42,299 nt of DNA. Source: Comamonadaceae bacterium (GTDB lineage Bacteria > Pseudomonadota > Gammaproteobacteria > Burkholderiales > Burkholderiaceae_C). Below are positions 1 to 7,714 of the stretch, in pieces; position 1 is the first letter of the stretch; each line of letters begins with the position of its first letter. Made by a program: the position numbers and the translations under genes. The notes beneath the pieces are model-generated. The model was not told where the DNA came from. It searched no databases and saw nothing but the letters and a program-made list of their open reading frames with translations. The stretch is taken from assembly GCA_013297925.1 (NCBI GenBank), contig JAAFJC010000027.1:1-42299 (forward strand). Direction: 5' to 3'.

Positions 1-52
1 TACTAGATAAAATCATGCTTCTAGTTTACCTCTGCACGCGCACCCTCATCCT

Positions 53-1462
53 ATGGCCTCAGCCCTCTCCGAACGCTTATCCAAACTGGTCAAATCGATC
101 AGCGGCCAAGCCCGTATCACCGAATCCAATGTGGCCGACATGCTGCGCGAAGTGCGCATGGCGCTGCTGGAGGCCGATGTGGCGCTGCCCGTGGTGCGTG
201 ATTTCATCGCCCGCGTGAAAGAAAAATCCCTCGGCCAAGAGGTGGTCGGCTCGCTCAAGCCCGGCGAAGCCTTGGTGGGCATCGTCAACCGCGAATTGGT
301 GGCCACCATCGGCGAAGGCGTGAGCGACATCAATCTCGCCGCTCAGCCCCCGGCCGTGATTTTGATGGCTGGCTTGCAAGGTGTTGGTAAAACCACCACC
401 ACGGCAAAGCTCGCCAAGCACCTGATCACCAAGCGCAAAAAGAAAGTGCTCACCGTCTCTGGCGACGTGTATCGCCCCGCCGCGATTGAGCAGCTCAAAA
501 CCGTGACGGCGCAAGCCGGCGCGGAATGGTTCCCCTCCTCACCCGAACAAAAGCCCGCCGACATCGCCCGCGCAGCCATTGCCTACGCGAAGAACCATTA
601 CTTTGACGTGCTGCTGGTCGACACCGCAGGCCGCCTGGCGATTGACGCGCAGCTCATGCAAGAGATTCAGGAGCTGCACAGCATCTTGAATCCAGTCGAG
701 ACGCTTTTTGTCGTCGATGCCATGCAAGGCCAAGACGCGGTGAACACCGCCAAGGCCTTCAAAGATGCCCTGCCGCTCACCGGCATCATCCTCACCAAGA
801 CCGATGGCGATTCGCGCGGCGGCGCAGCGCTCTCGGTGAAGCAAATCACTGGCGTGCCGATCAAGTTTGCCGGCACGAGCGAGAAGATTGATGGCCTAGA
901 AGTGTTTGATGCGGAGCGCTTTGCAGGCCGCATCTTAGGCATGGGCGATATCCTCGCGCTGGTCGAGCAAGTCACAGCCAATGTGGACATGGCCGCTGCG
1001 CAAAAGATGGCCGAGAAGATGAAGAGCGGCGAGAGCTTCAATCTTCAAGATTTCTTAGAGCAAATCCAGCAAATGAAAAACATGGGCGGCTTATCGAGCC
1101 TCATGGACAAGCTCCCCAGTCAATTGGCCGGCAAAGCCTCAGAGGCCGATCTGAATCGCGCCGAAAAAGACATCATCCGCAAAGAAGGCATCATCAACAG
1201 CATGAGCGGCAAAGAGCGCCGCAACCCCGGCCTCCTGATGGACGGCAAATCTAAAGCCAGCCGAAAGAGACGTATTGCGAGCGGCGCAGGCGTACAAATT
1301 CAAGAAGTCAACCGCCTGCTCAACGAATTCACCCAGATGCGCGACATGATGAAAAAAATGAAGGGTGGCGGCATGATGAAGATGATGAAAAAACTCGGCG
1401 GTATGGGCGGGATGAAGGGTATGCCGGGAATGGGTGGTGGGATGCCTAAATTGCCTTTTTGA
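53..1462 (+). CDS. ffh: Signal recognition particle GTPase Ffh
   Basis: Ffh binds signal peptides as they leave the ribosome and, with 4.5S RNA and FtsY, delivers the ribosome to the Sec translocon. The 469-residue length is normal for the family. An N-terminal helical bundle (residues 1-90) precedes the GTPase domain, with the P-loop GLQGVGKTTT near residue 107, DTAGR near 190 and TKTDGD near 248. The C-terminal M domain (about 300-469) ends in a Met/Gly-rich tail, as expected for a signal-peptide-binding groove. The ATG start gives the full N domain and leaves 52 bases before it in the window. The next gene-like feature is accessory, so ffh is probably the last gene of its transcript. No 4.5S RNA gene was seen nearby. 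Confidence 0.98.
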   Translation: MASALSERLSKLVKSISGQARITESNVADMLREVRMALLEADVALPVVRDFIARVKEKSLGQEVVGSLKPGEALVGIVNRELVATIGEGVSDINLAAQPPAVILMAGLQGVGKTTTTAKLAKHLITKRKKKVLTVSGDVYRPAAIEQLKTVTAQAGAEWFPSSPEQKPADIARAAIAYAKNHYFDVLLVDTAGRLAIDAQLMQEIQELHSILNPVETLFVVDAMQGQDAVNTAKAFKDALPLTGIILTKTDGDSRGGAALSVKQITGVPIKFAGTSEKIDGLEVFDAERFAGRILGMGDILALVEQVTANVDMAAAQKMAEKMKSGESFNLQDFLEQIQQMKNMGGLSSLMDKLPSQLAGKASEADLNRAEKDIIRKEGIINSMSGKERRNPGLLMDGKSKASRKRRIASGAGVQIQEVNRLLNEFTQMRDMMKKMKGGGMMKMMKKLGGMGGMKGMPGMGGGMPKLPF

Positions 1463-1487
1463 AGCTTGTCCTTCGCTTGGGTCGAAC

Positions 1488-1617
1488 GCCCGCCAGAGCA
1501 CTCGGGGCGGATGGCTCCATGTCCTCCGGCGGCGTCAAGCTCTGATTTGTCTTCGGTGAGTTAAGCCCGCCGCCTCCCCCTTTACTTGCGCCATCCGCCC
1601 CGAGTGCTCTGGCGGGC
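1488..1617. repeat. Long inverted repeat downstream of ffh
   Basis: Bases 1488-1515 are the exact reverse complement of 1590-1617, a perfect 28-bp arm pair around a 74-base loop. Inside the loop a second pair, GGCGGCG (1528-1534) and CGCCGCC (1568-1574), can form a nested stem. The element starts 25 bases after the ffh stop. It could act as a terminator or mRNA-protecting structure, or be a small non-autonomous repeat. No T-run follows, so it is not a textbook intrinsic terminator. Confidence 0.85.
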
Positions 1618-1673
1618 TTGCCAAAAATCGCGCATTCTTGGCGCGCCACCTCTTCCCATGCAAGGATTTCGAA

Positions 1674-1874
1674 ATGGCTACCAAACTTGAACTTAATCAC
1701 GTCTTGTTAAATCGCGTCGCAATGTCAAGAGGCAAACCCAGCATAAAGTCGGCTGTCACCTTGCCGCCTCAAAAATTGTTGACACGATGCGAACAAAAGC
1801 GGATCGCCGAGCTGTTTGGCGAGCTGGCGTGGGACGCAAGCTACGCATATAAAGCCGAGCGTTCCAGAGACTGA
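1674..1874 (+). CDS. VapB-like antitoxin, degenerate, no toxin partner
   Basis: The 66-residue product aligns without gaps, from memory, to a family of short VapB antitoxins that start MAT.LAL and end in LFG.L.WD..YDYKAERSR. Here the end reads ELAWDASYAYKAERSRD, which is very close. The middle is degenerate: the usual T-K-K-x-A-V and A-L stretch is replaced by PSIKSAVTLPPQKLL. The internal ATG is preferred over an upstream in-frame ATG at 1638 because family members begin at MAT. VapB normally neutralises the VapC PIN-domain RNase encoded immediately downstream. None of the three frames after the stop encodes a PIN domain here. It is either an orphan antitoxin or a relic. Confidence 0.6.
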   Translation: MATKLELNHVLLNRVAMSRGKPSIKSAVTLPPQKLLTRCEQKRIAELFGELAWDASYAYKAERSRD

Positions 1875-1998
1875 CTCTATTCGGTGACATCAAAATTTCC
1901 AGCAAGCGTTTAAGCTTACTCCGTACCGGCTCTGGGCTTAAATTTTTTACGCACAACCTTTCAAGACGATCCGTTCACGCTGCCATGACGGGCGCGGT

Positions 1999-2027
1999 TT
2001 GACTGATAAGATGTACCAAGGTACACA
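1999..2027 (+). promoter_or_regulatory. Candidate promoter with dyad operator
   Basis: TTGACT (1999-2004) is followed after 17 bases by TACACA, a weak -10 match. A dyad, TGTACC and GGTACA with a 2-base centre (2012-2025), overlaps the spacer and -10 region, a typical place for a repressor site. It would drive the hypothetical gene starting 60 bases further on. This is a sequence-pattern call only. Confidence 0.35.
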
Positions 2028-2084
2028 CTTAACTTCAGACTACTCAGCGCACCAAGTGCTTAGTCCAACAATAAGCTCACATCT

Positions 2085-2924
2085 ATGCAAGGCACCATCT
2101 TCCAAATTCTTGTTTTAGTTACTCACGGCAACATGGTTCTATCTGGTCAACCTGTTGCCAGTTTTTATCCGCAGCACAGTGCATTCAAGTTTGATGAGTT
2201 CGTCAAGTTTGTAGATCTCGAACGTAACGGAAGTAGATGGAGCGAAAAGCCGTTTGCCAAAGACCCCGATGACTGGCTGGCGAAGCTTAAGGGGCAGCGA
2301 TGCTCCGGATTGCGAGTAGAGAGAGTCTCAACTGACAAGAAAGACCTATCTGATCGAATGTCAGTTGCTTTCATTGGCGGCGGGGGCAGATGGCTTATAG
2401 AAGCAGTCTGTCCGCGTGGTTCTGAGTATTGGGAACCCAAGTGGGAGATTGGCGATAGAAATCGACCAGACCAGAGAATATGGCGAGTTACATATGGGCG
2501 AATCGCACAAAATCAAAAAGCCTCGACAACCAATTTTCCATCGATTGAAGGCTTATCTTCTGAGATGAGCTCCACATTGCAGGATGCTATTTCCTTCTCA
2601 AAAAAACATAAGCTTGACGGGTTTGGGAAAGCTTTTCAATCTGGATATTCAGCACTAAAAGCTGACTCAGAGCCAGAGCTTAATGGCATAGCTCCACGAG
2701 GCCAACTTCCACTTCCTGCCTCTCGTCTTCTGGCTGCCTCGCAAGCGGCATGGGTTTTTGGGGGTATGGGTTCGTGGAACGATCTAGGCTTTGAAGGAGA
2801 CGACCAAAAGCAATATGAGGCCATCTCAGATCGGCTTTTTAGGCTTATTAATTCGTCTTTAGTGGCCACAGTTAATCTTTCCTATAAACGAGCTGAAAAG
2901 TCTTGGTGGAAGTTTTGGCAGTGA
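2085..2924 (+). CDS. Hypothetical protein, A+T-rich orphan
   Basis: The product has 279 residues and no family I can name with a function. It has no signal peptide and no clear membrane segment. Visible traits are a tract AWVFGGMGSWNDLGF near residues 222-236, which looks like a conserved structural motif, and a strongly aromatic, basic end, KSWWKFWQ. Codon and base composition is clearly more A+T-rich than ffh and the acyl-CoA synthetase on either side, suggesting acquisition from elsewhere. The start is uncertain: a second ATG at 2133 would also leave the conserved-looking body intact. It stands alone, with a candidate dyad-bearing promoter upstream. Confidence 0.6.
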   Translation: MQGTIFQILVLVTHGNMVLSGQPVASFYPQHSAFKFDEFVKFVDLERNGSRWSEKPFAKDPDDWLAKLKGQRCSGLRVERVSTDKKDLSDRMSVAFIGGGGRWLIEAVCPRGSEYWEPKWEIGDRNRPDQRIWRVTYGRIAQNQKASTTNFPSIEGLSSEMSSTLQDAISFSKKHKLDGFGKAFQSGYSALKADSEPELNGIAPRGQLPLPASRLLAASQAAWVFGGMGSWNDLGFEGDDQKQYEAISDRLFRLINSSLVATVNLSYKRAEKSWWKFWQ

Positions 2925-3204
2925 TGCATACCAGTTACTTTGCAGACCATCGCGAAAAATCTCGCACTGACGGCAAATGCAAGCCAACATCCAAAAAAAT
3001 CTAGCCAAGCCGCAGGGTGCGAGGTGGGTGATGGGATGCGGGGCTGTTCCATTCGCGCTCGCTACAGAGCTTGCGTACCGATGAAGGTGGTGATGCAAGC
3101 CATCTTCGCTAACTACAAATGTCACTGCGCGTGGTGAATAGACCCGCAGCACATCGCACACCTCGTGCCAACGTGAGCGAGTAGCGTGCAGCGCTTAAAG
3201 TGCC
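2925..3204. other. Non-coding stretch, nothing recognised
   Basis: This region lies between the orphan gene and the convergent acyl-CoA synthetase. Only short overlapping open frames occur on both strands, none resembling a known protein and none with a convincing ribosome-binding site. No tRNA, terminator or insertion-sequence end was seen. The remainder of the gap, up to 3272, holds a copy of the interspersed repeat. Confidence 0.5.
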
Positions 3205-3259
3205 AAATTTATAAAGAAAATAGCCAATCGCCGGCATAGAACCTGCGCAGAGTGCTATC
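3205..3259 (-). repeat. Interspersed repeat copy A (intergenic)
   Basis: Read on the minus strand this matches the family core, with GATAGC, then CTGCGCAGGTTCTATGCCGG, then CGATTGGC and a T-rich end. It lies just beyond the stop codon of the acyl-CoA synthetase. It is one of only two copies outside genes. Confidence 0.75.
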
Positions 3260-3272
3260 AGAAGAGAAGCGT

Positions 3273-4988
3273 CTAAGCCGCCAGCTCTTTCTCCTGCAAA
3301 GCCCGCCACATCACTTTACCGCTGCCGCTTTTAGGCAGCGCAGCCGCGAACTCCACCACGCGCGGTACTTTGTAGATGGCCATGTTGTCTCGGCACCATT
3401 GCAAGATGTCTTGCTCACTCACCTGCCCTGCGTGTGTAGCGCGGAGCACGACCACGGCTTTCACGCTCTCGCCGCGATAAGTGTCTTTAGTCGCAATCAC
3501 ACAGGCCTCAGCGATTGCGGGATGCTTGAACATGAGCGATTCCACCTCGGCTGGCCAGACTTTGAAGCCGCTGGCATTGATCATGCGCTTTAGGCGATCT
3601 GTGATGAAGAAATAGCCTTCTTCGTCCACGTGGCCTAAATCGCCGCTTCTGAAAAATACCTTGCCATCACGCTCGAAGAAAGCTCTTTTTGTGGCTTCCG
3701 CATTCTTCCAATAGCCTTTGAAATTCATCGGCCCATTCATCACGATCTCGCCCTGCTCGCCTACTGGCATCTCTTCCAACGTTTCAGGATTCACGATGCG
3801 CGAATCGCAGCTCATGAAGGGCACGCCTAGGCATTGCTGCTTGGGGCGATCTGTGGGATTACTGTGGCTGGGCGCAGCGGTTTCGGTGAGGCCGTAGCCC
3901 TCCACATAGCGCAGGCCAAATTGCTCGAGCAAGCGCTGCGCCACGGCTTGGGGCATGGCTGCGCCGCCGCCGCCGATATAGACCAAGCTACTCAAATCGT
4001 ATTGTTCAAAGCTGGGCGAGGCGAGCAGATCGATCACCATCGTGGGGATGTTCGTCCAGTGCGTCACTTTATGCCGCGAGATCAGGCGGCCTGCTAAATC
4101 GCGATCCCAGCGCGGCATGATCACCAGCGTTGCGCCGGCATAGAGGCTGGCATGCATGAGGCTCACCATGCCGGTGATGTGAAACATCGGCACGGCTGCT
4201 AACGTGACGTTTTGCGCTGTGCCATTGCCCCACAAAATGCTGGCCACGGCGTTGTGCATCAGCGAGCCGTGGGTATGCATGCAGCCCTTAGGCAGGCCTG
4301 TGGTGCCGCTGGTGTAGGGCAGCATGGCGAGGTCGTCGCTGGTGGCTGTGACGTGTGGCAAGGCTTGTGTGGATGGGGTTGACATCACCGCTTCCCAAGC
4401 GTGCGTTTGCGCGCCTTCGATGGCTGGCATTGCATGCTTGGTGAGCAGCCAATCGCGCCAAGTGGGTGGCATGTCTTTCTCTGCATCTGCGCCAAAGCCA
4501 TCACTCATGTGCGTAACGATCAAATGCTTCAGTCGCTGCTCAGCAGGCAGTGCGTTGGAGGCCAATGCCCACTCCGCTGCAAGATCAGCCGAGGTGATCA
4601 CGATGCGCGTATCCGGATCGGTGATGTAGTGTTTGAGCTCCTCGGCTTTGTTCATCGGGTTCACCGGCACGACCACGGCATCAAGCCGCAGAATCGCAAA
4701 GTGAGAGAGCACGAGCTGCGGGCAATTCTGCATGCAGACCACAATTCTTTCGCCTTTTTTGGAATCTAGCCGGCATAGAATCTGCGCGAGGTGCTCTGCT
4801 TTTTGTAGCATCTGCCCGTAGCTAACTGAGTTATCAAAGAAGCGCAACGCAGGCTTATCGGGGTAGCGCAACGCATTCACAGCCAAGTTATTCCACAGCG
4901 AGCCCGCTGGCGGCGTGAGGCTATGCGGCAGACGAGCGGGCCAGTGCGCGAAGTGTGCGGCGGCTTGTGATTTCAAGGAAAACTCCAA
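3273..4988 (-). CDS. AMP-dependent acyl-CoA synthetase/ligase
   Basis: This 571-residue member of the adenylate-forming ANL superfamily activates a carboxylic acid, probably a fatty acid, with ATP and joins it to CoA. The phosphate-binding P-loop YTSGTTGLPKG, the adenylate motif GYGLTE, the hinge region ITDRLKRMINASGFKVWPAE and the C-terminal lysine motif KSGSGK are all present and in order. Length is normal for long- and medium-chain acyl-CoA ligases. The start gives an ordinary N-terminus, and only 56 bases separate it from a divergent Bug receptor, so the two may share a control region. The substrate cannot be read from the sequence. A copy of the interspersed repeat overlaps codons for residues of about 64-77. 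Confidence 0.93.
   Translation of the reverse strand: MEFSLKSQAAAHFAHWPARLPHSLTPPAGSLWNNLAVNALRYPDKPALRFFDNSVSYGQMLQKAEHLAQILCRLDSKKGERIVVCMQNCPQLVLSHFAILRLDAVVVPVNPMNKAEELKHYITDPDTRIVITSADLAAEWALASNALPAEQRLKHLIVTHMSDGFGADAEKDMPPTWRDWLLTKHAMPAIEGAQTHAWEAVMSTPSTQALPHVTATSDDLAMLPYTSGTTGLPKGCMHTHGSLMHNAVASILWGNGTAQNVTLAAVPMFHITGMVSLMHASLYAGATLVIMPRWDRDLAGRLISRHKVTHWTNIPTMVIDLLASPSFEQYDLSSLVYIGGGGAAMPQAVAQRLLEQFGLRYVEGYGLTETAAPSHSNPTDRPKQQCLGVPFMSCDSRIVNPETLEEMPVGEQGEIVMNGPMNFKGYWKNAEATKRAFFERDGKVFFRSGDLGHVDEEGYFFITDRLKRMINASGFKVWPAEVESLMFKHPAIAEACVIATKDTYRGESVKAVVVLRATHAGQVSEQDILQWCRDNMAIYKVPRVVEFAAALPKSGSGKVMWRALQEKELAA
4758..4800 (-). repeat. Interspersed repeat copy B (inside acyl-CoA synthetase)
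   Basis: The minus strand contains GCGCAGATTCTATGCCGGC, identical to the family core for 19 bases, preceded by a GAGCACCTC stretch matching other copies. It is read in frame as AEHLAQILCRLD within the N-terminal domain. Confidence 0.65.
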
Positions 4989-5044
4989 TGTCTCTTATGT
5001 AGCGTTGTAGCTATCATGCATGCTTTCTTCCAGCTCTCATCGCC

Positions 5045-6034
5045 ATGAAAACCCGCACTGCCCTCAAATCCCTGCTCGCCGCCGCTTTAGCCGCTGCAGG
5101 CCTCTTGCCCAACGCGCATGCACAAGCCGCCTACCCCAACAAACCCATCCGCCTCGTGATCGGCTTCCCCGCCGGCGGCCCGCTCGATCAGCATGCCCGC
5201 TTGCTCACTGAAAAGCTCCAAGGCGTATTGGGCACGCAAATCATCGTGGATTACAAAGCAGGTGCAGGCGGCATCGTGGGCGCGCAAGATGTACAAAAAG
5301 CTGCGCCCGATGGATACACCATCATGCTGGCCAACACCGGCGTGATGGTGATCAACCCTGGCCTGTATTCCAAGCTGCCTTATCAGACCACGCGCGATTT
5401 CGTGCCGATTGCGCGCACCGCCATGCAGCCTCTGGCCTTGCTGGTGAATCCCAATGTGAAGGCCAACACGTTGCCTGAGTTCATGGCGTATGCCAAAGCC
5501 AATCCGGGCAAGGTGAACTACGGCTCGGCAGGCAATGGCGGCATCAGCCATCTCGTTCCTGAGATGTTCAAAAGCCAGAGCGGGCTTTTCATGGTGCACA
5601 TTCCTTATCGCGGTAGCGCCCCAGCGTTCACCGATCTGATGGCGGGCCAAGTGCAATTCATGGCGGAGAGCATTCCGCAGGCCGCGCAGTATCACAAGCA
5701 AGGCAAGGTGCGCGCGCTGGCCGTGACGAGCGCCGAGCGCAACCGCGCCCTGCCCGATGTGCCCACAGTGAACGAAGCCAAAGCCGTGAAAGGCGATTTC
5801 AACGTCGTCGGCTTCTATGGCTTCCTCGCGCCCGCTGGCACACCCAAGCCGGTGGTGGACAAACTCTCGGATGCTTTCAAACAAGTGCTCGCCATGCCCG
5901 ACATCCGCGAACGCATGATCAGCCAAGGCGCTGATCCGGCCTATCTGGGCGCAGATGATTTTGCGAAATTCATCAATGCCGAATTGCCCAAATGGTCTGC
6001 CGCCGTGCAGAAATCTGGCGCGAAGCTGGATTGA
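5045..6034 (+). CDS. Bug/TctC-family tripartite tricarboxylate receptor
   Basis: This 329-residue periplasmic receptor belongs to the Bug family, which is greatly expanded in Burkholderiales and binds small carboxylates. It has a Sec signal peptide ending near NAHAQA. The mature protein starts with the family hallmark YPNKPIRLVIGFPAGGPLD, followed by a glycine-rich GAGGIVGAQ segment and the PDGYT motif. No TctA or TctB membrane genes are adjacent, which is common because most Bug receptors are orphans. The divergent acyl-CoA synthetase suggests a role in taking up an organic acid that is then activated with CoA, but this is inference from position. A strong terminator follows. Confidence 0.95.
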   Translation: MKTRTALKSLLAAALAAAGLLPNAHAQAAYPNKPIRLVIGFPAGGPLDQHARLLTEKLQGVLGTQIIVDYKAGAGGIVGAQDVQKAAPDGYTIMLANTGVMVINPGLYSKLPYQTTRDFVPIARTAMQPLALLVNPNVKANTLPEFMAYAKANPGKVNYGSAGNGGISHLVPEMFKSQSGLFMVHIPYRGSAPAFTDLMAGQVQFMAESIPQAAQYHKQGKVRALAVTSAERNRALPDVPTVNEAKAVKGDFNVVGFYGFLAPAGTPKPVVDKLSDAFKQVLAMPDIRERMISQGADPAYLGADDFAKFINAELPKWSAAVQKSGAKLD

Positions 6035-6057
6035 TTTGAAACCACTTCCTAGGGAAT

Positions 6058-6080
6058 GCCCTCGCGAGAGGGCATTTTTT
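6058..6080 (+). terminator. Intrinsic terminator after Bug receptor
   Basis: GCCCTC (6058-6063), loop GCGA, GAGGGC (6068-6073), then ATTTTTT. This is a perfect 6-bp GC-rich stem followed by a T-run, 24 bases after the stop codon. Confidence 0.9.
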
Positions 6081-6112
6081 ATGGGCGCTTGGCATGTTGT
6101 TTGCTTCTAAAC

Positions 6113-6120
6113 TGTATACA
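6113..6120. promoter_or_regulatory. Palindrome TGTATACA upstream of the amino acid receptor gene
   Basis: A perfect 8-bp palindrome sits 17 bases before the start codon, between a terminator and the GGAG ribosome-binding site at 6127-6130. It may be a -10 element (TATACA) and/or a regulator site. Such GTATAC-centred sites are seen with GntR-type regulators, but no regulator gene is adjacent. Confidence 0.3.
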
Positions 6121-6136
6121 AACTTTGGAGTAAACC

Positions 6137-6940
6137 ATGACCTCTCGCCGCATCACCTTTAAAACCCTCGCACTGGCTGCTGTTGCCAGCGCTACTCTTT
6201 TCAGCATGCCCTCCAGCTTCGCGCAAACCGCGCTGGATGATGTGATGAAAGCCAAGAAAATCACCATCGCTGTTTTGAGCGATTTCCCGCCGTATGCTTT
6301 TGCCGGCACGGATTTGAAACTCCAAGGCTTAGACATTGATATGGCTAACTATGTCGCTCAAAAAATGGGCGTAGCTGTCGAACTACTGCAAGTCACCAGT
6401 GCAAATCGGATTCCCTACTTACAAACCAAAAAGGCAGATTTGGTCATTGCCACGCTAGGTAAAAATCCTGATCGAGAGAAAGTGATTGATTTCACCGCGG
6501 CCTATTCACCATTTTTCCAGGCTGTGTTCGCTGCCAAAAATGTGAACATCAAGAGCTTTGCGGATCTTGCAGGTAAAAGCGTAGCTGTCACTCGCGGAGC
6601 TATCGAAGACCAAGAGCTGACCAAAGTTGCACCAGCGACTACAGATATCAAGCGCTTTGAAGACAACAACGCGACGATTTCTGCATTTGTTGCTGGTCAA
6701 GTTGTAGCAGTTGCCACAGGAGCTTCCGTGGCCGGTGTGATCATGGCAAGGAATCCTCAGCTCAATACCGAATACAAGCTGTTGCTCAAAGACAGCCCGA
6801 ACTTTATTGGTGTGGGAAAGGGTGAAGATAAGCTGCGTCTGAAGGTGAATGAAATTCTCGCTGAGGCCAAAAAGAACGGCGACATAGACAAGATGGCTGT
6901 GAAATGGTTAGGCCGCCCCGCTGGTGATCTTCCCAACTAA
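6137..6940 (+). CDS. Polar amino acid ABC transporter substrate-binding protein
   Basis: This 267-residue periplasmic receptor belongs to the PAAT family (SBP_bac_3 fold). A signal peptide ends near SSFAQTA. The mature protein shows the usual order of motifs: ITIAVLSDFPPYAF for the first lobe, GLDIDMANYVAQKMG, then ADLVIATLGKNPDREK, and FTAAYSPFFQ with the ligand-contact region. GGAG is placed correctly before the ATG. It heads a cluster with two permeases and an ATPase. The 113-base gap to the first permease carries a hairpin element that may let the receptor be made in excess over the membrane parts. The exact amino acid is unknown. Confidence 0.95.
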   Translation: MTSRRITFKTLALAAVASATLFSMPSSFAQTALDDVMKAKKITIAVLSDFPPYAFAGTDLKLQGLDIDMANYVAQKMGVAVELLQVTSANRIPYLQTKKADLVIATLGKNPDREKVIDFTAAYSPFFQAVFAAKNVNIKSFADLAGKSVAVTRGAIEDQELTKVAPATTDIKRFEDNNATISAFVAGQVVAVATGASVAGVIMARNPQLNTEYKLLLKDSPNFIGVGKGEDKLRLKVNEILAEAKKNGDIDKMAVKWLGRPAGDLPN

Positions 6941-6966
6941 AACCCCCGTGCCGGCAGAGCCGCCCT

Positions 6967-7018
6967 CCCCCTCAAGGGGGCGACGCCAGTGGACTGGCAA
7001 AGCCAGATCCACGGCGTC
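6967..7018. repeat. Double-hairpin element between receptor and permease genes
   Basis: CCCCC-TCAA-GGGGG (6967-6980) is followed by a second stem in which GACGCC, TGGA and TGGC pair with GCCA, TCCA and GGCGTC (6982-7018). It resembles GC-rich intergenic repeats I associate with Comamonadaceae. There is no T-run, so mRNA protection or partial attenuation between the receptor and permease genes is more likely than full termination. Confidence 0.8.
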
Positions 7019-7053
7019 TGCTTGAATAGGCATCTGCACTCGACGACCCTCTC

Positions 7054-7707
7054 ATGATCGAATTTGATTTCAGCGCCGTGCTCTCCCAATGGCCATTGCT
7101 TGCTAAAGGCATTGCTTGGACGCTGGCATTGACTACGATCTCTGCGTTGCTCGGCGTGTTGCTCGGCATCGTCTGCGCATGGGCGCGGGTGCATGGGGCG
7201 GTTTGGGCGCGGGCGTTGGCGGGTGGCTATGTGGAGCTGATTCGCAATACGCCGTTTATCGTGCAGCTCTTTTTTGTGTTTTTCGGCTTGCCCGCAGCGG
7301 GTGTGAAGCTCTCGCCGGAGACGGCATCCATCATCGCGATGGTGATCAACCTTGGCGCGTATGCCGCTGAGATCATTCGCTCGGGCATTCAGGCCACGCC
7401 GCGCGGGCAGATTGAAGCGGCGGAGAGTTTGGCACTCACGCCAATGCAGATTTTTACGCGCGTGGTGTTGCCGCCTGCACTGCGTAAAGTTTGGCCAGCA
7501 TTGGTGAGCCAAATCATCATCGTGATGCTAGGCTCAGCGGTGTGCGGGCAAATTTCCACGCAAGAGCTGAGCTATGCAGCCAACCTGATCCAAAGCCGCA
7601 ATTTCCGCGCCTTTGAAGCCTTTCTGATCGCCACGGCGATTTATCTTGCCCTCTCCATCGCCCTGCGCCGCCTGCTCAATTGGCTGGGCACGCGCTTTAT
7701 TTTCTAG
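7054..7707 (+). CDS. Amino acid ABC transporter permease 1
   Basis: This 217-residue inner-membrane permease belongs to the HisM/GlnP type (BPD_transp_1). Several hydrophobic helices are evident. The conserved YVELIRNTPFIVQLFF segment is the signature of this subfamily. The cytoplasmic coupling (EAA) loop reads IEAAESLALTPMQIFTRVVLP and contacts the ATPase. It pairs with the second permease 7 bases downstream to form the heterodimeric channel. The start follows the hairpin element and no upstream in-frame start looks better. Confidence 0.94.
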   Translation: MIEFDFSAVLSQWPLLAKGIAWTLALTTISALLGVLLGIVCAWARVHGAVWARALAGGYVELIRNTPFIVQLFFVFFGLPAAGVKLSPETASIIAMVINLGAYAAEIIRSGIQATPRGQIEAAESLALTPMQIFTRVVLPPALRKVWPALVSQIIIVMLGSAVCGQISTQELSYAANLIQSRNFRAFEAFLIATAIYLALSIALRRLLNWLGTRFIF

Positions 7708-7714
7708 GGCTGCG

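Noticed and set aside
1-60. 4.5S RNA or another RNA gene beside ffh
   Set aside because: No GGAA-tetraloop SRP-type hairpin or tRNA-like sequence was found near the gene.
1875-2084. A vapC toxin remnant downstream of the VapB-like gene
   Set aside because: All three forward frames were read and none gives PIN-domain motifs such as V-D-T-S.
5087-5926. 279-codon open frame opposite the Bug receptor gene
   Set aside because: It is antisense to a clear TctC-family gene and has His/Arg-rich shadow composition typical of GC-biased codon complement.
6937-7512. 191-codon minus-strand frame across the receptor-permease gap
   Set aside because: Mostly antisense to the permease and through a hairpin element; no family resemblance.
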